DNA from: Scilla litardierei
Taxonomy: Eukaryota > Streptophyta > Magnoliopsida > Asparagales > Asparagaceae
DNA: 64,000 nucleotides
NCBI GenBank assembly: GCA_030789695.1
Contig: CM061141.1
Location: 325,547,938-325,611,937 of the forward strand
Reading direction: 5' to 3'
Shown here: positions 23,341-35,353 of the stretch, piece after piece
Layout: every line of letters starts with the position of its first letter
How positions within the stretch are numbered: position 1 is the stretch's first letter
Made by a program: the position numbers and the translations under genes
Notes under the pieces: generated by a model
Told to the model about the DNA's origin: nothing
Seen by the model: only the letters and a program-made list of their open reading frames with translations
Database searches by the model: none

Positions 23341-24740
23341 TGAGAGGAGTGGAAGCTCAAACCAAGATCAAAGAATCAAAGAGGAATCTAAGGCACAAGA
23401 CCAAAGAATCAAAGAGGAATCCTAGGCATGAAGATGGAACTATGCAATGCATCAAATAAGCCAAATTTGGGTATTTTTGATGTAAATTTTATCCATGCTC
23501 TTAGATTATTTGTAGGCTTTAGGATTGGAGCAACACGCACTTGCAAAAGTATTTAAACCCCACAAAATGATTTAGAAAAATTTTAAAATAGTTTAGAAAT
23601 GATTTCATGAAGTTTTCATAGTCAAAAACACATATCCGAATTAGAGTCTACTATTCTTTGATAAGAGTCGACTATTTAGAATGGTAAATGCTTTGTGCTC
23701 TCTGGACCCCAAAAGAGTCGACTGCAGCGTTACTGGTAGTCGACTTCAGTTGATTGAGGAGTCGGCTACCAGATGAACGACAGTCGACTACTTTGAGTTG
23801 GCGACACAATTCCAGATTTTACAGGATTTTGTTTTTTCAACCGTGTGAGCCTTTTTGGTCCATTTTGAATGACTAATTGGACTATAAATGCTAAGATTGG
23901 TGGGAGATTTAAAGGGCTATTTATGAAAAAATTTCTGAGTTTTATAAGCATTCAAGTCTCCTTCTCCAAGCTTTCTTAAGCCAAAACAATTTTCAGCTCA
24001 AAGCTTTTAAGCAATTTCTTTCTTGGCTCAAATTGATTTTTTTCTCACTGTTTTAATCTTCTTATTTCTGATAAACAAATCAATCTTTAAAGTATTTTGA
24101 TCTCTCTAAGCAAATCTCATCTTCTTATAGATCAATGGATGATTTCTTCTTTCCTTAGCCACTTCACAAAGCTCCAATCTCTATTGGCCATAAGTAAGTT
24201 GTGGCATCACCACCCATTAAAAAAGATTTGTAAATCCACAATATGGTGGTAAATGCCTAAGTGTTTGTATTACATTTGGTGTAATGTGTTGTAAATATCC
24301 TCTTTGAGGTCCTCTTTGGAGAAGATGTTTGTTGGATGTATTTGGAAACTTTAGCAAGAGAAGCTAAGTGAATGTTGTAGAAGCCCTCTATTGTGAGGCA
24401 TTTGCTCTCGTTGGAGAGAGTTGTTTAGTGGAAAATTCCAATAAGGATGTTGGGGATTGCAGTAGCACAGGGTGGATGAAAGATGATAATTTCATGTGTG
24501 TTTCCGATTGTTGATTATCTCTCTCCCCCTCTATTACTCACATTTGTGATTATTAATTCATCTGTGCACTAACTCTATTTCATTGCAAGTATTTCATTGA
24601 GTTGATTAAGTTCCTGAGGAGGTAATTCCCTCAAGAGACTAGGGATAAATTTAGAGGATTTAATTTTTATTTGTGCAATTATTTTTGAAACACTAATCAC
24701 CTACATCTAGTGTTTAGCTTACTATATACAGGATCCAACA
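23341..24740 (+). repeat. Sa 5' LTR, duplication copy B
   Basis: Restarts at the GAGAGGAGTGG word found at 20992 and runs to the LTR end GGATCCAACA at 24740. Together with the first 190 bases of copy A the full LTR would be about 1.6 kb, fitting SIRE-type elements. GTCGACT words lie near 23710-23790. The primer-binding site follows at 24743-24754. Confidence 0.8.
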
Positions 24741-24777
24741 CGTGGTATCAGAGCGCATTGAGCGCATTGGTTGAAAG

Positions 24778-24937
24778 ATGGCATCAACTTCACATCATGG
24801 AGAAGGATTCTCTACAACCCGACCCCCACTGTTCGACGTACCAACTATCACAACTGGAATAAACGTATGATGTAACATCTCCATTTGCTTGACCGGGATA
24901 TTTGGGCTATAACAAAGAACAGATACAATCGGCCTAC
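24778..24937 (+). pseudogene. Sa gag N-terminus (interrupted by Gc)
   Basis: An ATG 24 bases after the primer-binding site opens MASTSHHGEGFSTTRPP, then after a frameshift NYHNWNKRM and LDRDIWAI. This pattern of an aromatic NY..W..RM block followed by a D.W block is typical of copia gag polyproteins. The gene continues at 37587 after Gc. Confidence 0.75.
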
Positions 24938-24942
24938 TATAC

Positions 24943-25385
24943 TGATGCGATTTATTCCCCCAAAAGATCAAATCAGTGACAATTTGGGGAAAAAATATGA
25001 AAAGGTGGAAAATTGTTGATTGCAAATAACTAAGAACACAAGATAACGAGTCTCTTTGAAGAGGAGACCCTCTCTCCTAGCTTTAGATGAACGGACTAAA
25101 GCATAAACATCGTCAACGATGACGCATAATTGTTCTTCACAATATTAAGCATAAAAGACAAAGACGATTAGACCTAGAATATAAAACAAGGGAGGTTCCA
25201 GATCTGCGTTGAAAGACCAAAACGCCCCTCTGGAGGCTAAGTCGCGACCCCACGTCTCTTCCTCCTGAAACAAGTCACCAGCCCAACCAGCGGCTCGTGC
25301 CGCATGATCGAATCGTGTGGGGCCATCCGGCCCATCCCCTAGGGGCGGGTCAGTCGCCGCCTGGGGATGCGGCTCGTCCGCATCA
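24943..25385 (-). repeat. Gc 3' LTR
   Basis: A 443-bp LTR with TGATGC...GCATCA ends. It differs from the right LTR at many sites by eye (for example TGATGCGATTTATTCCC against TGATGTGATTTATCGCC), so the insertion is old compared with Ge. Confidence 0.9.
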
Positions 25386-25441
25386 ATACCTGCCCGTAGA
25401 AGAGCAACCTTGTCTTCAAGGTGGAAATCTGTGAACTGCTC

Positions 25442-25717
25442 TTACATCACGTCAAACGCCACCCATGTAGCATCACAGTCCAGTAACCCTGCCCAATGTA
25501 TCAGCACATCCCTCCTCCGTCCCGGACCATGGCGTATGGCTCTCACATCCAGTTGTTCCAACGGGACCTCCATGTCATCAGTAAGCGTGGGGGGTAAAGC
25601 TGACGATACCATCTGATCACCAATCGCCCTCCGTAACTGGGACACATGAAAGACCGGGTGTATCGACGACGAAGAAGGTAACCGCAATTTGTATGCCACG
25701 TGACCAATCCTAGCCAC
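25442..25717 (-). pseudogene. Gc integrase C-terminus and chromodomain
   Basis: Shows the SIHPVFHVSQLRRAIG block of the integrase C-terminal domain followed by a chromodomain (LIHWAGLLDCDATWVAF). Chromodomains in this class are thought to steer integration toward particular chromatin. A TAA stop lies just after ATWVAFDVM, ahead of the usual HLEDKVALL tail. Confidence 0.8.
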
Positions 25718-25770
25718 AATCTCATAGGGACCATAATATCGTGACGCTAGCTTCTCATTCCTCCTCGGAG

Positions 25771-26763
25771 CTAACGATCTCGACGGTAGGGTCGCAGCTT
25801 CAAGTATACCATGTCGCCCTCCTGAAACTGCACGTCCCGACGGTGCACGTAGACCTTAGCCTTCATTACATGTTGCGCCCTCGTCAAATGCCTCTGCAAC
25901 TCCTCCAGTATACCATCTCTCTCCCCCATATAATTCTCCACCTGTGACACCGGAGTCCCCATGTGCCCATAACGAATCAACTGTGACGGGTCACGACCAT
26001 ATAAGATCCGGAATGGGGTCGTCCCTGCTGAGGAGTGGTATGAGGTGTTGTACCAGTACTCCACCCAAGTCAACCACATGTACCACTGACGAGGAGTCTT
26101 CGAAGCAAAACATTGCAAATACGTCTCTATGCGACAGTTCACCACCTCTGTCTGACCGTCCGTCTGAGGGTGATATGTTGTGCTCCTCTTAAGTACAGTC
26201 TCCTGCACTCGAAATAACTCCCTCCAAAACCCGCTCATGAATACCTGGTCCCTGTCAGACACTATAGCTCCAGGTATCCCGTGTGGGTGCTTCAAAGGAA
26301 TGAAGCGAGCATACTTACTAAGCCGATCCACCACCACGAAAATCACTGTGTACCCCTCTGATCGTGGCAACCCATCGATGAAGTCCATCATGACCTCCTC
26401 CCAAACCCTCTCTGGCAAGGCTAACGGCTGCAATAATCCCGCCGACGCCATGGCCATGTATGTGTGACGTTGGCAAACGCCACAAGAAGCTAACAGACGA
26501 GCTACCACCTTCCGCATCACTGGCCAATACACCTCCCTAGCCATCCTCATGTACGTCTGCTGCACGTCCGAATGGCCCCCTATCCCTGTGCCATGGAATT
26601 CCTGAAACAGTGTCGGTATGAAGACTGACGTTCTTGGCAACACTAACCTCCCCTGGTACAACAGTCGTTGCCCGTCCAACGAATATCCCTTCGGGCCTTC
26701 TCCTCCCTGCAGCGCCTCCCGGATCTGTCGCAACTCTGGATCTGATTCTGCCTCATGTAGCAT
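25771..26763 (-). pseudogene. Gc integrase (open 330-codon stretch, internal deletion)
   Basis: An open frame with the HHCC zinc region (CGVCQRHTYMAMA), DFIDGLPRSEG around the first catalytic Asp, AIVSDRDQ around the second, and YHPQTDGQTEVVN around the catalytic Glu. Compared with Ge, about 20 residues are missing between the first and second Asp (KHPHGIPGAIVSD), and the same deletion is in copy A at 23.2 kb. The deletion removes part of the conserved core, so the enzyme is unlikely to be active despite the open frame. Confidence 0.85.
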
Positions 26764-26769
26764 CGGCTC

Positions 26770-28297
26770 TCAATCCATCCACATGGGCAAGGAAAGAGCC
26801 CTCAAACTAACCCACTTCCCTCTGCAGGATAACGTGTCAGTCGCCTTATTCTCTAACTCCGGACTGTACTCGATGACAAAACGGTACCCCACCAACTTGG
26901 ACAGCCACCGTTGATGCTCCTCCGTCACTAACCGCTGCTCTAGTAAGTATTTCAGACTTCGATGGTCCGTCATAACCACGAAGTCCCTCCCCAATAAATA
27001 TGGTCGCCATTTCTGAATAGCCAGGACGATCGACATCAGCTCTCTCTCATATACTGACTTTAGTCGTGCTCTAGGCGACAGCACCTGACTGAAGTAAGCA
27101 ATCGGTCGTCCCTCCTGCATCAAGACCGCTCCCAAGACATAAACCGACCCATCTGTCTCTACTACAAATGATACACCGAAATCCGGTAGAGCCAGAACCG
27201 GTGCAGTCGACATCGTCACCTTCAAGGGCTCAAAGGCCTTGGTCGCCTCCTCTCCCCACTTGAAGCTGTCTTTCAGTTGCTCGGTAAGAGACAATGCTCT
27301 GGTGCTATGCCCCTTTACAATCTTTTTGTAGTACCCAATCAACCCAAGAAATCCACGTAATACCCTCAATGTTGTCGGCAGTGGCCAGTCCAGCATCGCA
27401 TCTATCTTCGCTCTATCCGTCGCCACTCCTGCCTCAGAAACGACATGCCCCAGATACTCAATCCGTCTCTGCTCAAATCTGCACTTCTTTTGATTCGCAT
27501 AAAGCTGATTCGCCAACTCCTGAAAAGCCAACTCCAAGTGTCCCAAGTGCTACTTCATGGTCATGTTGTAAATGAGTATATCGTCAAAGAACACCAGGAT
27601 GAATCTCCTCAAAAATGGCTAGAACACCATGTTCATCAAAGCCTGAAAGATCGAGGGCGCATTGGTCAAGCCGAAAGGCATGACCAGAAACTCGTAATGC
27701 CCCTCGTGTGTGCAAAAAGCCGTCTTCGGCATATCCTCCGTCTTCATCAATATCTGATGGTATTCCGATCTCATATCAAACTTCGAGAACACCGATGCCC
27801 CCATGAAGCTCATCCAACTCATTGATCACTGGAATAGGAAACTTGTCGGGAATAGTTTCCTTATTCAGTGCTCGGTAGTCCACACAGAAACGTCAGCTCT
27901 CATCCTTCTTAACTAGTAAGATCGGGCTAGAAAACGGGCTAACACTGGGTTGGATCACCCCTGCCTGTATCATCTCTCACACCATCCACTCGATCTCATC
28001 CTTCTGCACATGCGGATACCGATATAGCCATACACTCACTGGTGCCGCCCCCTCACGCAACACTATCGCGTGCTTATGTCCCTGTGCCGATGGTAAACCC
28101 TGCGGAGTCTGGAAGACCTCCTGATACCACTCTAACAACTGCTCCACCTCTGCCGGGGTTTCTTGTGGCTCCTCACCCTCTGTCATCATCCCCCAACACT
28201 CCACCAATAACCCCTCTCCTGACCACTGTAGAGCGAGAGATATGGCACTGAAAGCCACCAAGGAGAAACAGAGGCTAGGGTCCCCTGACAGGACCAC
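26770..28297 (-). pseudogene. Gc reverse transcriptase and RNase H (broken)
   Basis: In element order: the YPHVQKDEIEWMV block (27977-28297), the [14 protein letters not shown] and [12 protein letters not shown] blocks (27619-27822), a FFDDIL active site followed by a stop (about 27550-27610), and the RNase H region with VETDGSVYVLGAVLMQ and NKATDTLS (26770-27546). The catalytic Asp pair is kept, but at least two stop codons and a frame change make the gene a pseudogene. Confidence 0.85.
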
Positions 28298-28309
28298 CGT
28301 GCGGTCCCC

Positions 28310-28574
28310 CTACTGGAACTCCATCCTGAGCTGCTTCCAATTCACCTTGACCTCGACCAAACTCTTCGGCCGTTGTACGCCCAAAATCACATCGACATTA
28401 CCCATCTCCAGGGGCAAGAAATCCTCCATGATCTGCACACCCTGCAAGGTTAAGCACAGCCCCTTGCACATCCCACTGCTCTCCTCCATCTTCTTTATCC
28501 CTAATAGCACCGTAAACTTCTCTAAGGTGCTCAGCTGCAATTCATGACGCTCCACTAACTGGCGAGAAATGAAG
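28310..28574 (-). pseudogene. Gc protease, downstream part
   Basis: Starts at the HNFISRQLVERH block and continues through the EDFLPLEMGNVDVILGV retropepsin end. It is the second half of the protease whose first half (LIDIGATHN, ending at about 35358) lies beyond Gd. The usual active-site Asp-Ser-Gly is Asp-Ile-Gly here. Confidence 0.85.
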
Positions 28575-28579
28575 TTGTG

Positions 28580-28902
28580 TGATGTAGAACACGAACGATT
28601 TAGGGATTTTGGGGGAGAAAATAATTGGCTTCACACCAATAGATCCAAGGCGTCGCACCAAGGAGATGACCTTTCACGGGTTTTGAGGGAAAATTACTTT
28701 CAAGTTTTCATTGATCTTCAAGTATTACAATACATGGCTTTAAATAGAATAACTCCTTAACCCTCACATTTAACCCAATGTGGGACTAAACCAAAAGAGA
28801 AAAAAAGATACATTCAGATTTCAAAATGGGCTTGGACCCATCCATAATGAGCTGGGTTGAATACGATGTTTCATGCGCGCGTAAACCTTGATGTCCCCAT
28901 CA
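28580..28902 (-). repeat. Gd 3' LTR
   Basis: A 323-bp LTR with TGATG...CATCA ends. Its partner is 35032-35353, and only scattered differences are seen by eye. Confidence 0.9.
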
Positions 28903-30124
28903 ACTCTTCCCGGGTGGGAAGAACTCGGCTCCGACGAGTATAGGGCCTGCTGGCTATCATGGTGCTCAAGCAAATCTGGGTCTAGCCTCTTGAGTTCTGT
29001 TCTGGTAATCCAAGTACAGTCTGATTCTGGCCGGCCTTTCCAACTCATTAAGTAACGCTGATAACCACCTTACCTAGTTGATATAACCTGTTTATCTAAT
29101 ATGCGATCAATCTGCTCTCTATGTGGATGTATGGGTGATAAAGGGGTAGGCAGAGGAATAGCAAGGACACTCGAGTCATCTTGGGAGGGCTCAAAGAATG
29201 GATCTGTGGGTATAGTTGTTGGACCTTTAATAGCCATTATATCTTCAATATTAAAAGTTGAGCTAATCCCATAATCTGCAGGGAGATCTATCACATATGC
29301 ATTAGAACCAATTTTCTTTAAGATTTTGAATGGTCCAGCACAACGAGCCTGCAGTTTCTTCAAGGTTCCAGGAGGAAACCTCTCAGATCTGAGTCGCACC
29401 ATAACATGGTCACCTTCATTAAACTCTTTGAAGCGCCTGTGAGTATCTGCAATGGCCTTATATTTTTCATTGCTAGAATGATTTCTCCTACTGATCTCTT
29501 TATGCAAGTCATGAATGTGTTGTGCAAATGACTCAGCTGACTCAGACACTCTATGATGATGCGACATAGGAATGAGGTCTATAGGCTTTCTAGGTTTGTA
29601 ACCATAGACTACCTCAAATGGACTCATGCCAATGGACCTATTTATTGACCCATTATATGCAAACTCGACGGTGGACAATATCAGATCCCAATTCCTATGA
29701 TTTTCACCCACTAAGCATCTGAGAAGATTCCCTAAACTACGGTTCGCTACCTCAGTTTGACCATCAGTCTAGAGGTAGTAAGCAGTGGAGAACTTGAACT
29801 TAGTACCCATCATATGCCATAGGGTTTTCCAGAAGTAGCTCATGAACTTTACATCCCTATCAGACACTATACTCTTGGGCAGACCATGGAGACGAACGAA
29901 CCAATCAAAGTAAAGCTTGGCAATGTGTGAGGCATCTAAAGTCTTAGAGCACGGGATGAAGTGTGCCATCTTGGAGAATCGATCCATAATGATAAAAATG
30001 AATCGTGCTTTTTAGGTGTGCGTGGGAGTCCTAGCACGAAATCCATACTAACGTCTTGCCATGGACAATCTGGCATCGGTAAATGTGTGTAGAGGCCAGT
30101 ATTCTGCTTTCTATGCTTTGCCAT
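28903..30124 (-). pseudogene. Gd integrase core, C-terminus and chromodomain (broken)
   Basis: The pieces are the integrase core with [14 protein letters not shown] (29936-30124), [17 protein letters not shown] and [12 protein letters not shown] (29769-29987), the C-terminal domain (29070-29711, with GMSPFEVVYGYKPRKP and FEEGDHVMV-like blocks), and a chromodomain (YLMSWKGRPESDCTW, about 29000-29048). Frameshifts separate the first two pieces and a stop occurs in the YHPQTDGQ region, which reads STAYYL. Confidence 0.8.
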
Positions 30125-30168
30125 CTGACAAACACGACATTGCCCTACCAGAGTGGCAACATCTCTCT

Positions 30169-31943
30169 TTAGGCTCGGCCAATAAACTGACTCTCTACCG
30201 ACTCAATCGTCTTATCTCTCCCAAAGTGTCCTGATAAACCTCCAGCATGTATCTCCCAAACAATAAAATCTCTCACAAAAGTACGTGGGATACATAACTG
30301 TGTGGCCCTAAAAAGATACACATCCTGCAGGAAATAACTATCTTGCTCTCGTACTAACTCATCCTGAAGGATAGCAAAAATCTCGCTAAAGTCTGGGCGC
30401 GACATGTAATCTTCCTTAATCTTCTCGAATCATATCACCTGAACACTCATAGCAAATAGTAGAGCCACCCTGCGACTGAGTGCGTCAGCGGCCCTATTCT
30501 CAGCCCCAGCCTTATGGTTGAGGACAAATGTATACTCCTGAAGAAAACTAACCCACTGAGCGTGTCTAGAGTTTAGTTTCGTCTGGAAATTGAGATATTT
30601 CAAGGCATCATTATCCGAGTACAATACAAATTCTTGCGGTAGGAGATAGTGTCTCCAATATCGTAATGCCTGCACTACCGCATAGAATTCCTTATCGTAG
30701 GTGGAGTATCGTAGTTTGGTATCACTAAGTTTCTCACTAAGATATGCCACAGGATGCCCTTCTTGACTTAAAACTCCGCCTATACATATACCTGACGCAT
30801 CACATGCAACCTCAAATGCTTTCATGAAATCCGGGAGGCGCATAACAGGCGCCTTAGTCATACTTTCCTTTATATCCTCAAACGCCTTGGCGGCAGATTT
30901 GGTCCATATAAAGTACCCCTTTTTCATACAGTCAGTGATTGGGGACATGATAGTGCTGAATCCCGCTATGAATCGACGATAAAATGTTGCTAACCCATGT
31001 AAACTCCTAACCTCGTGTAGGTTGCCGGGTTCCGGCCAATCTACTATCGCTTGGATCTTTTGGGAATCCGCACGCACTCCCTCTGAGGAGACAACAAAAC
31101 CTAAGAAGATGATGCAATCAGTCAAGAAGGAACACTTCTTAAGGTTTGCATAAAGACTCTCCTTCCTCGGGGTAATGCATACCTGCCGCAGGTGGTCTAT
31201 GTGTTGCTCCCTAGATTGGCTATAAATAAGGATGCCATCAAAGTATACGACTAGAAATTTCCCCATGAATGGTCGTAGTACTTGAGTCATCACTCTCATG
31301 AATGTGCATGGGCATTGGATAAGCCAAAAGGAATGACCATCCACTCATATAAACCATCCTTCGTTTTGAAGGCCGTTTTCCATTCGTCCCCTGGGCGGAC
31401 TCTAATCTGATGATAACCACTCTTAAGATCAATCTTTGAAAATATTGTGGCGCCAGTCAGCATATTAAGCATCTCATCAAGCCTAGGGATAGGAAAACGA
31501 TACTTGACCGTGATCTTATTAATGGCACGGCTATCCACACACATTCTCCATGATCCATCTTTTTTTGGTGTGAGGAGAGCTGGCACTACACATGGGCTCA
31601 TACTTTCCCTGATAAAACCTTTGGCTAACAATTCGTCACCTTGCCTTTTCAGCTCAGCATGCTCAGTTGGGTTCATTCGATAATGAGGCAAGTTGGGAAG
31701 TGAAGCTCCCGGGACTAAGTCTATGGCGTGCTGAATATCACGCATGGGTGGAAAACAGTCTGGGAGATTTTCAGGAAAAATATCACAGAATTCCTGCATT
31801 ATAGGCGTAATCTCTTCTGGGATCTCCTCCTGACTAATCTTTTCAGGAGCGGTCATCTTGGGTTGTATGGGATTCAGCTTGATCTTCTTGCCTTCATATG
31901 TGAATGTACACGAGTTCGAGCGACCGAAAATCGTGACATCCAT
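30169..31943 (-). pseudogene. Gd reverse transcriptase, RNase H and integrase zinc region
   Basis: In element order: reverse transcriptase N-terminal blocks ([40 protein letters not shown]; 31296-31943), then after a frameshift the catalytic block and RNase H (30430-31344, with VACDASGICIGGVLSQ and NRAADALSRR), then a trace of the integrase zinc region (30169-30405). The catalytic motif reads YFDGIL where YFDDIL is expected, so the second catalytic Asp is lost. The element is dead for reverse transcription. Confidence 0.85.
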
Positions 31944-31952
31944 GTCAAAAAG

Positions 31953-33588
31953 TCAAGGCTTCCCTAAGATGATATGACCAACGTCCATGGGCAGCACATC
32001 GCACCAAATTTTGTCCTTATATGATCCAAACTGAATAGGGACAAGACATATTTCTTTGATGCCAATGGATGAAGCGTCCACCCACGATACCTTATAAGGA
32101 CTAGGATAGGGGACTGGCTGCAAACCTATGCGGGTAACGAGTTTAGATGACACATCATTTATGCAACTTCCGCTATCAATGATCACCTTACTATGCTTGT
32201 CACTATGCGTCACAAAAGTGTGAAAAATCGCAGTCATACGCCAGTCATCGCTCTCTTTGGCCTGAGCCAGGGAACAACGTATAACACCAAGTCTAGGGTT
32301 TTTAGAGCATGTCTCGATAACCTATACTCGCATGGGTATGCTCTGAATACAGCCTAGTCTAGCTGATTCTTCATCGGTCTCATAGCATGCCTCAACTGGC
32401 TCACAAACTTCTTCTTCCTCATCTATGTAGTCATCTCCCTCGGGATCGTGTACTAACAAGGCCTTGGAAGGGCAGCTTCCTGCGAAGTGACCAAAACCTT
32501 TACACTTATAGCATTGGGTACGTGGACCGGCTCTAGAAGACTCGCCCATAATCCCTTTTCTTTTGTCATTCATATGGGTGGGGGTCTCTGGTTAGATCTA
32601 GGTTGGGATTGACTCTGGGGTGGATTGCTACCATTTGGTGATGGATGACGTGACAAATCTCGTGAATCGTAACGCCTAGCAACTGGAGCATGATGAAAGC
32701 TATCAATATCCAACACAATCTGATAAGCATGATCAGTGTGTGGACATCACGAAAGATAAGCTCTTTACATAGGTCGGGTCTAAGGCCAGCCCTAACCCTA
32801 GACAATGTCACACTCACATCTTCCTTCACACCGCATCTCATCATGTATTCACCAAACTTATCGACGTATGTGCGAACCGACACACTATCCTGGGTGAGAT
32901 TCTGCCATTGGTTAAGGAGTCGCTGGTGATATGATGTGGGTAAATATTTCTCCTTCAGCGTCTCTTTCATCTCATCCCACATACATATGGGCTCTTGTCT
33001 ACCATGAGCTAACATGCGCTCAACATTCTGCCAATACAACTTGGCAAGACCAATAAGATTCATCCTCGCAAACCTCACTTTTCTCTCCTCAGACATGTCA
33101 TACCATCCAAAGTAATGGTCCATATCGGCCATCCAATCAATAAAAGTCTGGGGATTCAGACGACCATCAAAAGTGGGTGCGTCAACCTTAATGCCCTTGA
33201 TCACACTATCGACTTTGTCACGTCGATCGTGACGAGATCTCTCTCAAGATCTCCAAGGTGGACTAGGCGTGTTTCTGTCATGATGGTGCCTCTCTCTAGA
33301 TTGCCTGGGTGGACTAGGCACTCGTCTCTCATGATGGGGTCTCTCTCTATTTCGACTAGGTGGAGTAGGCATACTATATGCATGTGAACCCCCATCTGAC
33401 GCCCTCTGCCTAGTGTTCTCTAGGCGTATCACTCGGCTTAGACACTCGCGAGACTCTGATCTACCTTCACAAACTTGGGTTTCTAAAGCAGCTAACCGAT
33501 TAATGACATCTCTCAGAGTAGGTTGGTCATTATCCATAGTATTTGAGGTCTGACAAATTCTGCCACTACGTGTGGACATGCAATGCAA
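31953..33588 (-). pseudogene. Gd gag and protease
   Basis: The gag start region contains MDNDQPTLRDVINRL (33244-33588) followed by an Arg/Pro/Ser-rich linker. The gag core has APTFDGRLNPQTFIDWM and YLPTSYHQRLLNQW (32566-33204). The zinc knuckle is CYKCKGFGHFAGSC (32322-32573), and the protease follows with VIIDSGSCINDVSS (31953-32237), where the Asp-Ser-Gly active site is kept. Frames change between the pieces, so it is a broken gag-pro region. Confidence 0.85.
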
Positions 33589-33599
33589 ACACTTCTAAA

Positions 33600-35016
33600 T
33601 GATGAACTCTTGACTAATGTTTCTTTTTTGAATGTAAATGAGATGTTAACTAATGAAATTTCCTATATGATGCAGGTGAATGATGAAGAGATCAACCAAT
33701 AGAAGTCATATAGCAATTCAAATTTCTAGTGATGTGCAGCTATCGCAGCAAATTCAAATGTTTTAATCTGGAGATTGTAATGTGCCGATTCAATTATCTT
33801 AATGAAAATAAGTCTTGTTGCACTGTGGTAGTAAATTGAAGCTCTTCTTTTAATATCAAGTTTTATGGCTCTATGCAAAAATGTGGTCCTATATTTGTTT
33901 AGCTTGCAAAGAAGGCTAGCAATAATGTGACAACAAATGGCTAATAAAAACTCACAGCAGATCTTCTCATAAAGAAGATGAACATGTCCAGACAGGATTG
34001 CGATGTGTTCGTGGTTGAGTCATCTAAGCACCGGCGCGAATCGTTCTGAATTTGGACCCCGAACGAACCCGTAATCACCAAAATACGAAGACTGCGCAAA
34101 AATACTCCGAAAATAGCAGAAAACGGGCTGAAAAATGGGAACGGCTCACTGTTGAGCCGTTGAACAGTAAGCGGCTTGCGGCTCGGCTCGCCCTCGTAAA
34201 CGACTCGATCGAGCCATGCTATAGCTCGAAGGCGTCGCGACAGACTTCAGGCGATCCTGGTGTCAAATCACCATGAGGATCGTGGCGTTGGAGTTGCCTG
34301 AAGGAGAAGGCGCTGGCGGAGTGACTATTGGTTCTTGCGGTGGCCAGAGGTGGCGCCGACCTGCGATTTGAGATGAGATCTGCGACGGCAGCTGTTTTTC
34401 GGCGATTATGGGATCGGATCACCGCGAGTTAGGCTGCTGTAGAGTCGCTTGAGAACGATGGAGGCAATGACGTGGTCGGTTGCTCTCGTGGTGGTCGAAA
34501 ATGGCGTCGATGCACGGTTGAGAGGCGTACGACTGGAAGGAGGGGAAGACGGAGAGGAGATGGTGAGATCTCGTGGCGGTGAGGTCTCAGATTTGAGAGT
34601 CGGTGAGATCTGCGAGAAGAGGGGAAGACGGCTTGCCTCAAGCGGTGAGATCTGCGCGCGGGCTTTAGATCTGAGAAGATGGTGAGATCTGCGTGCAAGA
34701 GCGGCAGATCTGAGAGGCGGCGGCTCCTTGGTGTGTGTGAGGCGGCGGATCGATGAAATCAGGGCGAGAGGAGGCGGCGAGATCAGAGTGAACGGCGGTG
34801 AGATTTGAGAGGTGGCGGCGGCAGCGAGATGTCGAAGGCGGCGGGGAGAAGAACGAAGAGGTGTGGATGATGCGTGCAGGCTCGGGAAGGGAGATATCCG
34901 GCGAAGGAGTGAAGTTAGGTTAGGTGTTTATTATTATTTAAAGGAGATGGCGGCGGCGATAATAGATGTTAGGGTTTGGAAAACTGGGGTTTTCAAGAGG
35001 AAAGGAGAATCGTTCG
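33600..35016 (-). other. Gd long leader between primer-binding site and gag
   Basis: About 1.4 kb separate the primer-binding site from gag, long for this class. The stretch is GC-rich at 34030-34920 and repeats GGTGAGATCTG-like words on the plus strand (about 34555-34710). It holds a 9-bp stem with a 4-base loop at 34140-34161. No conserved coding frame is seen. It may be a long untranslated leader or captured foreign DNA. Confidence 0.5.
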
Positions 35017-35031
35017 GCTCTGATACCAATT

Positions 35032-35353
35032 TGATGTAGAACACAAACGATTTAGGGATTTTGGGGGAGAATAATAGGCTTCACACCAAGAGATCCAAGG
35101 CTTCGCACCAAGGAGATGACCTTTCACAGGTTTTGAGGAAAATTGCTTTCAAGTTTTCATTGATCTTCAAGTATCACAATACATGGCTTTAAATAGAATA
35201 ACAACCCCTCAATCCTCACATTCTACCCAATGTGGGACAAAACCAAAAGAGAAAAAAGATACATTCAGATTTCAAAATGGGCTTCGGCCCATCCATAATG
35301 AGCTGGGTTGAATACGATGTTTCATACGCGTGTAAACCATGATGTCCCCATCA
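35032..35353 (-). repeat. Gd 5' LTR
   Basis: A 322-bp LTR. In element sense it is followed by the primer-binding site at 35017-35028. The outer end CATCA abuts the TTGTG duplication. Confidence 0.9.
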
